Source: Phaeobacter sp. G2 (GTDB lineage: Bacteria; Pseudomonadota; Alphaproteobacteria; Rhodobacterales; Rhodobacteraceae). Taken from it: a DNA stretch of 64,000 nucleotides. Location: positions 4,077,733 through 4,141,732 of the forward strand of contig CP104100.1 in NCBI GenBank assembly GCA_025163595.1. Direction: 5' to 3'. Position 1 is the first letter of the stretch, and the number at the start of each line of letters is the position of its first letter. Of the stretch, positions 1 through 8,641 are shown piece after piece. The translations under genes and the position numbers were made by a program. The notes under the pieces were generated by a model that worked only from the letters and a program-made list of their open reading frames with translations, was not told where the DNA came from and did no database searches.

Positions 1-165
1 CGCCAATGCCTCGATCTCCTTGGCGGTTTCCGCCCAGGTCCAGCACTGCCAAATGCCAAATTCTTTTTCCCGGTAAGCCGGCTGATCACCGAATTCCGCT
101 ACGTTGCGTTCAAGCAGCGCCGGCAGGGAGAGTTTCCCCGCAGCGCCTGACTGCATCTGAGCCAA
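1..165 (-). CDS. AMP-dependent acyl-CoA synthetase, N-terminal fragment
   Basis: This is the first 55 codons of a gene that runs off the left edge. The translation begins MAQMQSGAAGKLSLPALLE and continues with AYREKEFGIWQCWTW, which resembles the N-terminus of long-chain fatty-acid/AMP-binding ligases often found with branched-chain amino-acid-type ABC transporters. I chose the TTG start because GGAGGAG lies 7-8 bases upstream of it; the in-frame ATG nine bases downstream has worse spacing. The ligase family adenylates a carboxylic acid and transfers it to CoA in the cytoplasm. The AMP-binding and catalytic motifs lie outside the window, so the substrate cannot be judged. The gene is divergent from the caspase-like gene across a 263-bp AT-rich gap that should hold both promoters. 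Confidence 0.72.
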   Translation of the reverse strand, partial: MAQMQSGAAGKLSLPALLERNVAEFGDQPAYREKEFGIWQCWTWAETAKEIEALA

Positions 166-428
166 TGTCTTTCTCCTCCCATTCCGGCCTTCCCCGACCG
201 GCAGATCGCTGTCACACGATTCTGGTCCCGACTAGGGACTGCAACATGCTAGCCGGTCAACTTTTTCGTGAAGTTTTCACAAATCTAACGAATTGTAACA
301 GCCGTTCTCAGACTGCCTAATTTTTAGATGTCGGCAAAAAACTATGGGGCTGGAAATCACAACACTTGCCAAGATGGGCTACGGTCCGCCAACATTGCTG
401 CCATGGAATTTGGTGCTTTGCGGGGAAT

Positions 429-2771
429 ATGATGAGACGTTTTCTGGCTCTGGTTCTGACCGTCTTTCTCGCCTCGCAGGCATCTGCGGCACGGCATGCC
501 TTTATTTTGGGAAACTCCGACTACGCAGAACTGGGAGATCTAGCCAACACCCATGCCGACGCTGAAGCCTATGCTAAAGCACTAAAAGGTCTGGGTTTTG
601 CGGTTACCTTGACCAAGGACCTCAACAGACGCCAGACCCTGCACGCCTTTTACAGCTTCCTCAATCAGGTCGCCCCCGGCGATGATGTTGCCTTTATCTA
701 TTCCGGGCATGGCTGGAGCAATGGCCGGGTCAACTATATTGTTCCAACCGAGGTGCAGCGCCCGCAGCCCGAGTTCCAAAAGCTTCTGGAAGACGCAACC
801 ATTCCGCTGCAGAACGGCCATAACGGCCTGCTGGATGAGCTGGAAGCCAGAGGTGTCGCGCTGACCATCGCGGTGATTGACGCCTGTCGCGACAGCCCGT
901 TTTTGCAAAGTCCCGGCACAAAATCCATTGGTGTGACACGCGGGTTGACGCCAGTTCTGCCCAGCACCGGCACCTTTATTGTCTATTCCGCCGGCAAGGG
1001 GCAGCAGGCCCTGGATCATCTGCCAACAGACAGCCCGGATCAAAAGCTCTCTGTCTTTACCCGCAATTTTGTCCAGCACCTGAAACCGGGCACCTATCTT
1101 CAGGACGCCATTCTGGACGCCCGCAGGCAGACCACCCGACAGGCCGCCTCCTATGGCGGGCACCAGCAGCTGCCTGCCTATTATGACCAGACAACCGAAC
1201 GTATTTGTCTTGCCGGGCAATGTGGCGTCCAGCCACCCTCCACCTCTGACGAAACCGAAGCAGAGACCTCGGAACTGGATCAATGCAGCGCCTTGTTCCA
1301 AGTCGCCCAGCAGGCCGACCAGTGTTATGCGTATTCTGCCTATCAGACCACTTGTTCGGATCATGTCTTTGCGCCCATCGCCGAGGCCTATTTGCGACTG
1401 CGCTGTGACCCCGCAGCGGTCTCTCCCTCGACCACTACGCAAACCCGAGCGCAGACATCCCCAGCCCCCCAGCCCCCCGCGGCGGTGACACCCACGCAGC
1501 CAGATCCTGCGGCAGAGGCCCCCAGCCAGGTGGACCAATCGGCAGCAAATCCAGCCGCAGACCAGTTTGCGGCGCTGCTGTCCAAAGGAAAGGGCAATCG
1601 ACCAACGGTCGCAGTCACCCCCCCTGTCTCTGCAGCCGCATCTGTTGCGCCCAGTTCGCCCTCGCCTGCTGCTCTCTCACCAGCAGTGGCGACGCCGACG
1701 TTCTCGGCCCAGCAGGCAGCCCTGCGGTCCTGCGCCGATGCCGCCGGGCATCCGCGCCACCCGCAGCTGATCAGCCAGCGCATCCAGTCTTCTGGGGTGG
1801 ACTGGAAAGAACTGAACGCATTCTCTGCGATCCCGGCCTGCAAACGGGCGGCAAATCTCAACCCTGACACCCCTGCGGTGCAGGCGTTTTTGGCCCGGGC
1901 CTATGACAAGGCCGAAGATCTGCAGCAGGCCCTGTCCCATTACCGCACTGCGGCGGCGGCGCAGGATCCTATGGCGCAAACCAATCTGGCACTGATGTAC
2001 CGCAAGGGTCAGGGCGTGACCCAGGACGATCAGATCGCCGTAAGCCTGCTTAAACGCGCCGCAGACCAAGGCTATCCCATTGCCGAAACCCAGCTTGGCT
2101 GGATGTATGAAAAAGGCCGCGCCGTGCCACAGGATGATGCCCTGGCCCTGTCCTGGTATCGTAGGGCCGCCAACAGGGATCACCCCCGCGCCCAGTATAA
2201 TCTGGCCTGGATGTATGAAAAGGGTCGCGGCGTCAGCCAAAGCTATTCTCGCGCCTTCAGCTGGTATCAAAAGGCGGCACAGGCAGAGCATCTGAACGCA
2301 TTGTACAAGCTTGGCATCTTTTACCGCGAAGGGCATGGCGTGTCCCAGAACGACATCGAAGCGGTGCGCTGGTTCCGCAGGGCTGCCAATCGTGACCTGG
2401 CAAAGGCCCAGACCTCGCTGGGGTGGATGTATGAAAAGGGCCGGGGCGTTCAGAAAAGCTACAGCCAGGCCCTGGAGTGGTACCACAAGGCGGCGGCGCA
2501 GGGACATGCGACCGCGACCGTCAACATCGGTGTCCAGTACGAGCTGGGGCGTGGGGTTTCGCAAAACGACCAGCGCGCGGTGTCCTATTACATCGACGGT
2601 CTGAAACTGGGCAGCGAGACCCCGTTGGGCTGGTCCAGCGATTCCTGGCGCCAAAGCACCCTGATGGCGATGCAACGCAGGCTGCGCGATATGGGGCTGT
2701 ATTCGGGGGCGATCGACGGCAAGGTCGGCCCCGGCACCCGCTCTGCCATGCGCGCGCTCATAAACGGGTAA
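429..2771 (+). CDS. Secreted caspase-family (C14) protein with Sel1 repeats and a peptidoglycan-binding domain
   Basis: This 780-residue protein has four parts. A signal peptide spans about residues 1-21 (MMRRFLALVLTVFLASQASA). A caspase-like p20 domain covers about 23-260, with the catalytic His in YSGHG (His94) and Cys in DACRD (Cys153). A Pro/Ala/Thr-rich linker runs to about 480. Some six to seven Sel1/TPR-like repeats at about 500-727 carry the recurring signature LGWMYEKGRG, and a peptidoglycan_binding_1-type module ends the protein at about 739-780. Both caspase dyad residues are present, so it is probably an active Cys peptidase exported to the periplasm and held at the cell wall. I chose the start at 429 to expose the signal peptide; upstream in-frame codons have no ribosome site. 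The architecture is seen in the sequence; the substrate is unknown. It is followed 71 bp later by the sensor kinase. Confidence 0.88.
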   Translation: MMRRFLALVLTVFLASQASAARHAFILGNSDYAELGDLANTHADAEAYAKALKGLGFAVTLTKDLNRRQTLHAFYSFLNQVAPGDDVAFIYSGHGWSNGRVNYIVPTEVQRPQPEFQKLLEDATIPLQNGHNGLLDELEARGVALTIAVIDACRDSPFLQSPGTKSIGVTRGLTPVLPSTGTFIVYSAGKGQQALDHLPTDSPDQKLSVFTRNFVQHLKPGTYLQDAILDARRQTTRQAASYGGHQQLPAYYDQTTERICLAGQCGVQPPSTSDETEAETSELDQCSALFQVAQQADQCYAYSAYQTTCSDHVFAPIAEAYLRLRCDPAAVSPSTTTQTRAQTSPAPQPPAAVTPTQPDPAAEAPSQVDQSAANPAADQFAALLSKGKGNRPTVAVTPPVSAAASVAPSSPSPAALSPAVATPTFSAQQAALRSCADAAGHPRHPQLISQRIQSSGVDWKELNAFSAIPACKRAANLNPDTPAVQAFLARAYDKAEDLQQALSHYRTAAAAQDPMAQTNLALMYRKGQGVTQDDQIAVSLLKRAADQGYPIAETQLGWMYEKGRAVPQDDALALSWYRRAANRDHPRAQYNLAWMYEKGRGVSQSYSRAFSWYQKAAQAEHLNALYKLGIFYREGHGVSQNDIEAVRWFRRAANRDLAKAQTSLGWMYEKGRGVQKSYSQALEWYHKAAAQGHATATVNIGVQYELGRGVSQNDQRAVSYYIDGLKLGSETPLGWSSDSWRQSTLMAMQRRLRDMGLYSGAIDGKVGPGTRSAMRALING

Positions 2772-2842
2772 CTCTTCCCCGCGTCAGCGCGCCGCCCTTG
2801 CTCTTTTGGGTCAGGATGGTACCCCATGCCCGGGGAGGCACC

Positions 2843-4744
2843 ATGAATACATCCGACAAAACACGCGCCGCGATGACCACTGCCGGGCTGAACCTGATTG
2901 CCCAGGCGATCTCGATCTATGACAGTGAGCTGCGGCTGGCGGTTTGTAACAACCGGTTTCAGGAAATGTTCAACCTCCCCAATGATCTGGTCAGCCCCGG
3001 AGCGCATTTTGAGGACACCATTCGCCATATCGCCGCCAGCGGTGAATATGGGCCAATGGAGGATATCGAGGAATTTGTCAGCGCCCGGGTGGAACAGGCG
3101 CTGGATTTTGAACCCCACTATATCGAACGCACCCGCGCCAATGGTCAGATGATCTCAATCGAAGGCGCACCGCTGCCCCAGGGCGGTTGGGTTGCGGTCT
3201 ACACCGATATCAGCCGCACCAAACGGGTGGAGCAGTTGTTGCGGGCCAAATCTGAGGAAATGTCAGACCGGTTGATCTCTCACACCGAAGAGCTCTCGGC
3301 GACCAACCGCAAGCTGGCCGCCACCATCACCGCCCTAGAAGAGGCAAAACGCCAGCTCACCGAAATCGAGGGCCGCACCCGGCTCACCACCGAGATGATG
3401 CCAGCCCATATCGCCCATGTCGACGGCGATGGCTATTACACCTATACCAACAGGCGGCTGAGCTCGGTGTTTCCCAGCCGCCCCTCTGAAATTCTGGAAA
3501 TGCATATCTCCGAGGCGCTGGGGCCACAGGCATTTGCCAAGATCGAGCCGCATCTGATGGCAGCCTACAAGGGCGGTAGTCCGGTGTTTGAATTCACCGA
3601 AGCCCATGACAGCCGCCGCATCCGGGTGGCCTTTACCCCCGACAAAAGCGGCGGCGTCTATATTTTGTCGATGGATGTCACCGAGGAAACCCAGGCCCGC
3701 GTTGCCCTGCAACAGGCGCGCAGGCGCGAAATGGCAGCGCAGATGACTTCGGGGCTGGCGCATGATTTCTCCAATCTCTTGACCATCATCCTTGGCATGC
3801 AGGGCAAGCTCGACAAGATGCAGCTGCCGCCCCAGGCCCAGGACATGATACGCGGCACCCTGGCCGCGGCGCGGCGCGGTGGCCGATTGCTGAATCGGAT
3901 TGCCGAGATGACCGGCCAGCGCAGCCTGCGCCCACAGGCCACCAATATGCACGCGCTGCTGTCCGAGCTGAAAATTCTCGCCACCCCTTCGTTGCCGCAG
4001 GGCATGGGGTTGAGCGTGCTGGACAATACCCCCGATGTCTTGTTGCTGCTGGATGCCGGCAAACTGCAGGACGCGCTTCTGAACCTGATCCTCAACGCCC
4101 GTGACGCCTGCGGCATCAACGGGCAGATCACCGTAAGCGCCCATGTGGTGGGTCAAATCTGGCTGGAAATCAGCGTCACGGACACCGGCCCTGGCTTCTC
4201 TAGCGAGGCGCTCAAAAACGCTCTCAACCCGTTTTTCACCACCAAGGGCAGTGAAGGGTCAGGTCTGGGTCTGCCCATGGTCTATGACATGGCAAAATCC
4301 GCAGGCGGCGACATGCGGGTGGGCAACACGGTGTCCGGGGCCAGCATCACCCTGCGCTTGCCCTATCGGGTGGCCCCCGATGCCAAAGGCGGCCTGGCGC
4401 TTTTGGTCGAAGACAGCGAAGAGCTGCGCGCCACCTTCCGCGATATGCTGATTGATCTTGGCTATTCAGTGATCGAGGCCACCAGCGTCGACGAGGCCTC
4501 AGCCCTGGCCGCCGACCTGCCGGATATCGCATTGGTGCTGTCAGATGTGCGGCTAGAGGGGGAGGCAACCGGCATTGATCTGGCGCAACGCCTGAAAGGC
4601 ACCCATCTGCCTATTGTATTGATGACCTCTTTGCCGCCCAGTGATCCGCAGTACCGCATGGCTCTCAAGTCTGGACCGGTGCTGCAAAAACCCTTTACGA
4701 CCCAGCAACTGTCGGCCCTCATCACTCCGGAGACACCAGCATGA
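2843..4744 (+). CDS. Soluble PAS-domain hybrid sensor histidine kinase
   Basis: This 633-residue protein has no membrane segment. An N-terminal PAS_7-like domain (about 15-125) is followed by a coiled coil (about 128-180) and a second PAS region (about 181-285). The dimerisation/phosphoacceptor helix contains GLAHDFSN, with His307. The ATPase domain has the N box around Asn418, the DTGPGF G1 box at 447-452 and GSGLGL at 472-477. A C-terminal receiver carries the acceptor Asp568 (LSDVR) and Lys616. The start has GGGGAGG seven bases upstream. Its stop overlaps the next ATG by four bases (ATGA), so kinase and response regulator are translationally coupled. The signal is probably cytoplasmic. No separate Hpt protein is visible, so the route from His307 to the partner regulator is unclear. 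Confidence 0.9.
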   Translation: MNTSDKTRAAMTTAGLNLIAQAISIYDSELRLAVCNNRFQEMFNLPNDLVSPGAHFEDTIRHIAASGEYGPMEDIEEFVSARVEQALDFEPHYIERTRANGQMISIEGAPLPQGGWVAVYTDISRTKRVEQLLRAKSEEMSDRLISHTEELSATNRKLAATITALEEAKRQLTEIEGRTRLTTEMMPAHIAHVDGDGYYTYTNRRLSSVFPSRPSEILEMHISEALGPQAFAKIEPHLMAAYKGGSPVFEFTEAHDSRRIRVAFTPDKSGGVYILSMDVTEETQARVALQQARRREMAAQMTSGLAHDFSNLLTIILGMQGKLDKMQLPPQAQDMIRGTLAAARRGGRLLNRIAEMTGQRSLRPQATNMHALLSELKILATPSLPQGMGLSVLDNTPDVLLLLDAGKLQDALLNLILNARDACGINGQITVSAHVVGQIWLEISVTDTGPGFSSEALKNALNPFFTTKGSEGSGLGLPMVYDMAKSAGGDMRVGNTVSGASITLRLPYRVAPDAKGGLALLVEDSEELRATFRDMLIDLGYSVIEATSVDEASALAADLPDIALVLSDVRLEGEATGIDLAQRLKGTHLPIVLMTSLPPSDPQYRMALKSGPVLQKPFTTQQLSALITPETPA

Positions 4745-5445
4745 CCGCGCCCCTCGTCACCATTCTGGACGATGAACCCGAAATTCGCCAGATTCTCACC
4801 GATTGCCTGCAGGACGCCGGGTTTCGCACCCAAAGCTTTGCCCGCGCCCGCGAGTTTGAGGCCTCCCTCAAACGGGTGACACCGGATGTCTGCCTGGTTG
4901 ACCTGTCGTTGCCGGATGTGGATGGGCTTGCCCTGGTGCATCGCCTAGCGCTGGAACAGGGCGCTGCCGTCATCATCATTTCGGGCCGCGCCCAGGTGCA
5001 GGATCGCGTCACCGGGCTGGAACTGGGAGCCGATGACTATATCACCAAACCCTTTGATCCCGCCGAGGTGGTTGCCCGCATTCGCGCCCGCCTGCGCGCT
5101 GGCCCCCGCAGCCAGCCAGTCAGTGGCAACGCCGCCGAGTTTGCCGGCTGGACCGCATATTTTGACCGCTATCTGCTCGAAGATGACAAAGGCGTCGAAG
5201 TGCCGTTCTCCCATGCCGAGGGAGAGGTACTGCGGCTGTTTCTCGACAGTCCAAAGCGGCTGATTTCGCGGGCGCAGATGCAAGAAAGCCTTGGCGGTGG
5301 TGCTGGTGACAGCTTTGACCGGGCCATGGATGTGCGGGTGTCCCGCCTGCGGACCAAACTGCGCGAAGATCCCAAAAACCCGCGCCTGATCAAAACCATC
5401 TACGGGGCGGGATATATTTTCCTTGGGGATGTGACCTGGCGCTAA
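4741..5445 (+). CDS. OmpR-family response regulator
   Basis: This 234-residue protein has an N-terminal receiver with the acidic pair Asp10/Asp11, the phosphoacceptor Asp54 (CLVDLSLPD) and Lys103 (ITKPF). A C-terminal winged-helix DNA-binding domain spans about 130-230 and ends in the typical IYGAGYIF strand. Coupling to the hybrid kinase through a four-base overlap makes it the likely phosphorylation target. It should act as a cytoplasmic transcription factor. Its regulon cannot be read from the window; the caspase-like gene upstream and the WGR gene downstream are possible but unproven targets. Confidence 0.92.
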   Translation: MTAPLVTILDDEPEIRQILTDCLQDAGFRTQSFARAREFEASLKRVTPDVCLVDLSLPDVDGLALVHRLALEQGAAVIIISGRAQVQDRVTGLELGADDYITKPFDPAEVVARIRARLRAGPRSQPVSGNAAEFAGWTAYFDRYLLEDDKGVEVPFSHAEGEVLRLFLDSPKRLISRAQMQESLGGGAGDSFDRAMDVRVSRLRTKLREDPKNPRLIKTIYGAGYIFLGDVTWR

Positions 5446-5577
5446 CAGGCACTAAGCCAGAACTGGCCCGGGGACAAACAACCAAGGGTGACGCGGTGCC
5501 AGCCTCTCACGGGTGCGGCGGGAAATCCTGACAGACCGCTCTTGCCGCAACGATTCGCTCTGGTATAGAATCACCCT

Positions 5578-5805
5578 ATGGCCACCTGTCTGCTTTATTG
5601 CCAAACCCAAAACCGCCGCTCCCGGTTCTACCGGATCGAGCTGGCGTTGAACCTGTTTTCCGAGGTTTCCGTCCTCCGGGAGTGGGGCGTTGCAGGCCGC
5701 AATGGCCAAAGCACCATCAACATCTATGACAACCTGCGCGAGGCCTCGCTGGCGGCGGACAAACACCGCAACCGCATGCTGAAACGGGGCTACGCCCGCG
5801 ACTGA
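5578..5805 (+). CDS. WGR domain-only protein
   Basis: This 75-residue protein consists almost entirely of a WGR domain. The signature tryptophan-glycine-arginine stretch is REWGVAGRNGQ at about residues 34-44, preceded by the beta-strand FYRIELALNLF. WGR modules occur in eukaryotic PARPs and in bacterial DNA-associated proteins; stand-alone copies of this length are common in alphaproteobacteria but have no assigned role. The start is the first ATG; the ribosome site is weak. It ends 19 bp before a convergent gene, with an inverted repeat in the gap. Confidence 0.8.
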   Translation: MATCLLYCQTQNRRSRFYRIELALNLFSEVSVLREWGVAGRNGQSTINIYDNLREASLAADKHRNRMLKRGYARD

Positions 5806-5808
5806 CCC

Positions 5809-5826
5809 GAGCCAAAGGCTTGGCTC
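5809..5826. terminator. Inverted repeat in convergent gap, possible bidirectional terminator
   Basis: GAGCCAA and TTGGCTC form a 7-bp stem around AGGC between the convergent WGR and hydrolase genes. Neither side has a clear T-run, so this is only a weak candidate for transcription termination or mRNA end protection. Confidence 0.35.
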
Positions 5827-7018
5827 ACAAAGACAATGCCGCCTGGTTCAGAACTTCCAGCCCCTTTACCAGGTCCGCCTCTTTGGTGTCCTCATCAAAC
5901 GCGTGGCTGATGCCGCCAATCGAGGGAACAAAGAGCATTGCACTGGGCATTACCTGAGACACATTGGCCGCGTCATGCAACGCGCCTGACGGCAGGTCCA
6001 GCCATTTTCCTGGCGCCAGATCCTCTGCTGCGGTGCGCAGCGCCTGTTTGAGGCGCGAATCCATCGCCGCGGGTTCAATACCGCCAACCTCCCCCAGTTC
6101 GATCTTGACCCTTTGCGCGCGGGCAACCTCTGCCGCCACCTCACGCATGATCTTTTCCATATGGATCAAACGTTCCCGATCCCCATCGCGCCACTGCAAT
6201 GCGAACCGCGCCAGACCTGGAACAACAGAGGAGGCATTCGGGCTCAGCTCCGCATGGCCCAGCGTCCAGACGGTTTCAGGCGTCGCCACCGCCGAGAACC
6301 GCTCGTTGATCCGCTGGTTAAAAGTGGACAGCGCCTGAAACGCATCCTGACGCAGCGCCATCGGCGTGGTGCCTGCGTGGTTCTGGCGACCCGTTATTGT
6401 GACTCGAACCTCGCGAATGCCAACAATGTCGCTGACCACGCCAATCTGATCCCCCGAGACATCCATGCCCGGCCCCTGTTCGATATGCATCTCGATAAAG
6501 CCGGTGAACATGTCATGGGGCAAAAACTCGCGGGTCCGACCGGCCATACGCGAGCGGGCCACGCTCAGCGTCAGGCCATCTGTGTCTGTCAGGGCATCCG
6601 CCTCTGCCAGCGAGATTTTTCCAGTCCAGACATCAGAGCCGGTGAGAATGCCAAACCGCCCCTCTTCGTCCTGAAAATTCACCACGGAAATAGCCGGGCC
6701 ACCTGCCTCTTTGGCAGCGCGGGCGATTTCCAGCCCTGCCACCACCCCCAGCGCCCCATCGAGCCAGCCACCTTCAGGCTGACTGTCACTGTGAGAGCCG
6801 ATCAACAGAGATTTTTCTCCGTTCAACCCGAAGAGATTGCCAACGGGATCAAGATGGGTTTTCAGACCTGCCTCCTGCATCCGAGAGGCCAACCAGCGGC
6901 GCGCCGCGATATCCACTGCGGTAAAGGCCGGGCGGACAACGCCCTTTCCCTGTCCCGAAGCACCAAAGGACCGCAACCGGTGCAGATCCTCGAGAAAGCG
7001 ATCAGGGTTCAGGGTCAT
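5825..7018 (-). CDS. M20-family Zn-dependent amidohydrolase (N-carbamoyl-amino acid / allantoate amidohydrolase type)
   Basis: This 397-residue cytoplasmic enzyme has the di-metal site of the peptidase M20 carbamoylase branch: [18 protein letters not shown] supplies His and Asp, [10 protein letters not shown] the two Glu residues, and [10 protein letters not shown] the next ligand region. The dimerisation segment with QNHAGTTPM is also present. Relatives hydrolyse N-carbamoyl-L-amino acids, ureidopropionate or allantoate; the sequence alone does not separate these. I chose the start at 7018 ([12 protein letters not shown]) because AGAGGT lies upstream and the longer frame adds a non-conserved leader. 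It is divergent from the phosphatase gene across about 300 bp that presumably holds both promoters; I recognised no operator there. Confidence 0.85.
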   Translation of the reverse strand: MTLNPDRFLEDLHRLRSFGASGQGKGVVRPAFTAVDIAARRWLASRMQEAGLKTHLDPVGNLFGLNGEKSLLIGSHSDSQPEGGWLDGALGVVAGLEIARAAKEAGGPAISVVNFQDEEGRFGILTGSDVWTGKISLAEADALTDTDGLTLSVARSRMAGRTREFLPHDMFTGFIEMHIEQGPGMDVSGDQIGVVSDIVGIREVRVTITGRQNHAGTTPMALRQDAFQALSTFNQRINERFSAVATPETVWTLGHAELSPNASSVVPGLARFALQWRDGDRERLIHMEKIMREVAAEVARAQRVKIELGEVGGIEPAAMDSRLKQALRTAAEDLAPGKWLDLPSGALHDAANVSQVMPSAMLFVPSIGGISHAFDEDTKEADLVKGLEVLNQAALSL

Positions 7019-7316
7019 GGGCGTACCTCTGTTGGGGATTGTCAGGCGTCGAGCGCCGGGCGTCAGTCTTGTCGCATTCTGCGATACCTTGACTAATTCA
7101 TGGCTTTGCCCCCAGTGCAATGGTCAAGACGTGGATCTGCAACATTTACATCTAATTGCGGCGAAATAGCCAAATCGAACATTTTCAGGCTCAAACCGGC
7201 CTAACAGGGGTGAACTTTTTCCATCCCATCAAAAAGCTGCACCCATCCCAAACACGCTCTTCCATGTCGCTGCTGGCTCACCTATGAAATTGAGGAACAG
7301 AAATAGGATCCGTCGC

Positions 7317-7967
7317 ATGACACATATCACCCTGGTCCGCCACGGGCAGGCCAACACCGAGGCCCGCGATGAAGTCAGCTATGACCGGCTGAGCGAGCTG
7401 GGGCACCAGCAGGCGGCCTGGTTGGGGCGCTATCTGGATGCCAGCGGCAGCCATCACCCCCGCGTCTATTGCGGCACCCTGACCCGCCATATTGAAACCG
7501 CTGCGGGCATGGGCTGCGCCGAGGTCATTCAGGATGCCCGCCTCAACGAGATGGAGTATTTCACCATGGCCCAGGCCATGGAGGTCCAGCAAGGGCTGGC
7601 CGTTCCGCAGGAACGCGAAGGCTTTATCGCGCATCTGCCAAAGGTGTTCAAAGCCTGGTCAGCCGGAGAGATAAAAAATCCTCCCGAAAGCTGGGAAGAC
7701 TTTGAAAACCGGACCCAATCGGTTCTGACCGAGATTGCTGCCGGGGATGGTCCCGCCCTGGTGGTCACCTCGGGTGGCTTTATCTCAATGGCGATGCGTC
7801 AGGCCATGGGGCTTGATACCGACGGGATGGCCCGTATGGCCCTGGCAATCATGAATACCTCGATGCACCGGCTGTTTCCCATCGGCGGTCATCTGAGCCC
7901 GGTCCTGTTCAACGCGGTGCCGCATCTGGACACTGCGGATCGGCTCTACGCGCAGACCCACCTTTGA
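7317..7967 (+). CDS. Histidine phosphatase family protein (phosphoglycerate mutase-like)
   Basis: This 216-residue protein starts MTHITLVRHGQAN, with the phosphohistidine RHG motif (His9) at the N-terminus. The second His and acid motifs of the branch are less exact (MEYFTMAQ, VVTSGGFISM; the usual SHGG is changed to TSGG). I chose the start at 7317 because it places the RHG motif where the family has it and has AGGA upstream. Family members act on sugar phosphates or other small phosphoesters in the cytoplasm. It is the first gene of a plus-strand run with GST and saccharopine enzymes. Its substrate is unknown, and the altered second motif makes activity uncertain. Confidence 0.82.
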   Translation: MTHITLVRHGQANTEARDEVSYDRLSELGHQQAAWLGRYLDASGSHHPRVYCGTLTRHIETAAGMGCAEVIQDARLNEMEYFTMAQAMEVQQGLAVPQEREGFIAHLPKVFKAWSAGEIKNPPESWEDFENRTQSVLTEIAAGDGPALVVTSGGFISMAMRQAMGLDTDGMARMALAIMNTSMHRLFPIGGHLSPVLFNAVPHLDTADRLYAQTHL

Positions 7968-8015
7968 CGCGCGGCCCGCGCTCTGCCCCACCCTAGCCCC
8001 AACAGGAGATCTGAC

Positions 8016-8630
8016 ATGCAACTCTATTACGCCCCGGGGACCATTTCGATTGCGGTCGCCATCGCGCTGGAAGAGGCTGGTCTCGACTATGAGGCCATCA
8101 AGATTGATTTTGCCAGCAAGGAACAGACCAGCCCCGCCTATGCCCAGATCAACCCCAAATCACGGGTGCCTGCCCTGGCGGTGGACGGCGGCATCCTGAC
8201 CGAAACCGGTGCGCTGCTGGACTATATTGCCGATATTGCCCCTGATGCAGACCTGCGCCCCACTGATCCGGTTCTGTTGGCCCGGATGCGGGAGGTGATG
8301 TATTACCTCGCCTCGACCATGCATGTGAACCACGCCCACAAGATGCGCGGCAGCCGCTGGGCTAGCAAGACCTCCAGCTACAAGGACATGCAGGCCAAGG
8401 TGCCACAGACCATGGCCGACAGCTGCGCTCACCTGAGCCAATACGGGCTGCGCGGTCCCTTTGTTCTGGGGGACAGGCTCAGCCTTGCCGATTGCTATCT
8501 CTACGTGGTCTGCACCTGGCTGCAAGGCGATGGCGTGACCCTTGCAGATTTTCCCAAAATACAGTCCTTCATGGCGGCAATGGAACAGCGCGACTCCGTG
8601 CGCGCAGTCTCTGCCAAGGACATGCTCTAA
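8016..8630 (+). CDS. Glutathione S-transferase family protein
   Basis: This 204-residue protein has a thioredoxin-like N-terminal domain (MQLYYAPGTISIAVAIALEE) with the cis-Pro/Glu-Ser-type glutathione site around SRVPALAVDGGILTETGA, and an all-helical C-terminal domain containing the N-capping stretch LSLADCYLYV. AGGAG precedes the ATG. It is separated by only 11 bp from the saccharopine dehydrogenase gene, so it is probably co-transcribed with lysine/saccharopine metabolism. A detoxification or isomerase role is possible; the family name alone does not settle the substrate. Confidence 0.88.
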   Translation: MQLYYAPGTISIAVAIALEEAGLDYEAIKIDFASKEQTSPAYAQINPKSRVPALAVDGGILTETGALLDYIADIAPDADLRPTDPVLLARMREVMYYLASTMHVNHAHKMRGSRWASKTSSYKDMQAKVPQTMADSCAHLSQYGLRGPFVLGDRLSLADCYLYVVCTWLQGDGVTLADFPKIQSFMAAMEQRDSVRAVSAKDML

Positions 8631-8641
8631 AGGATCCCACA

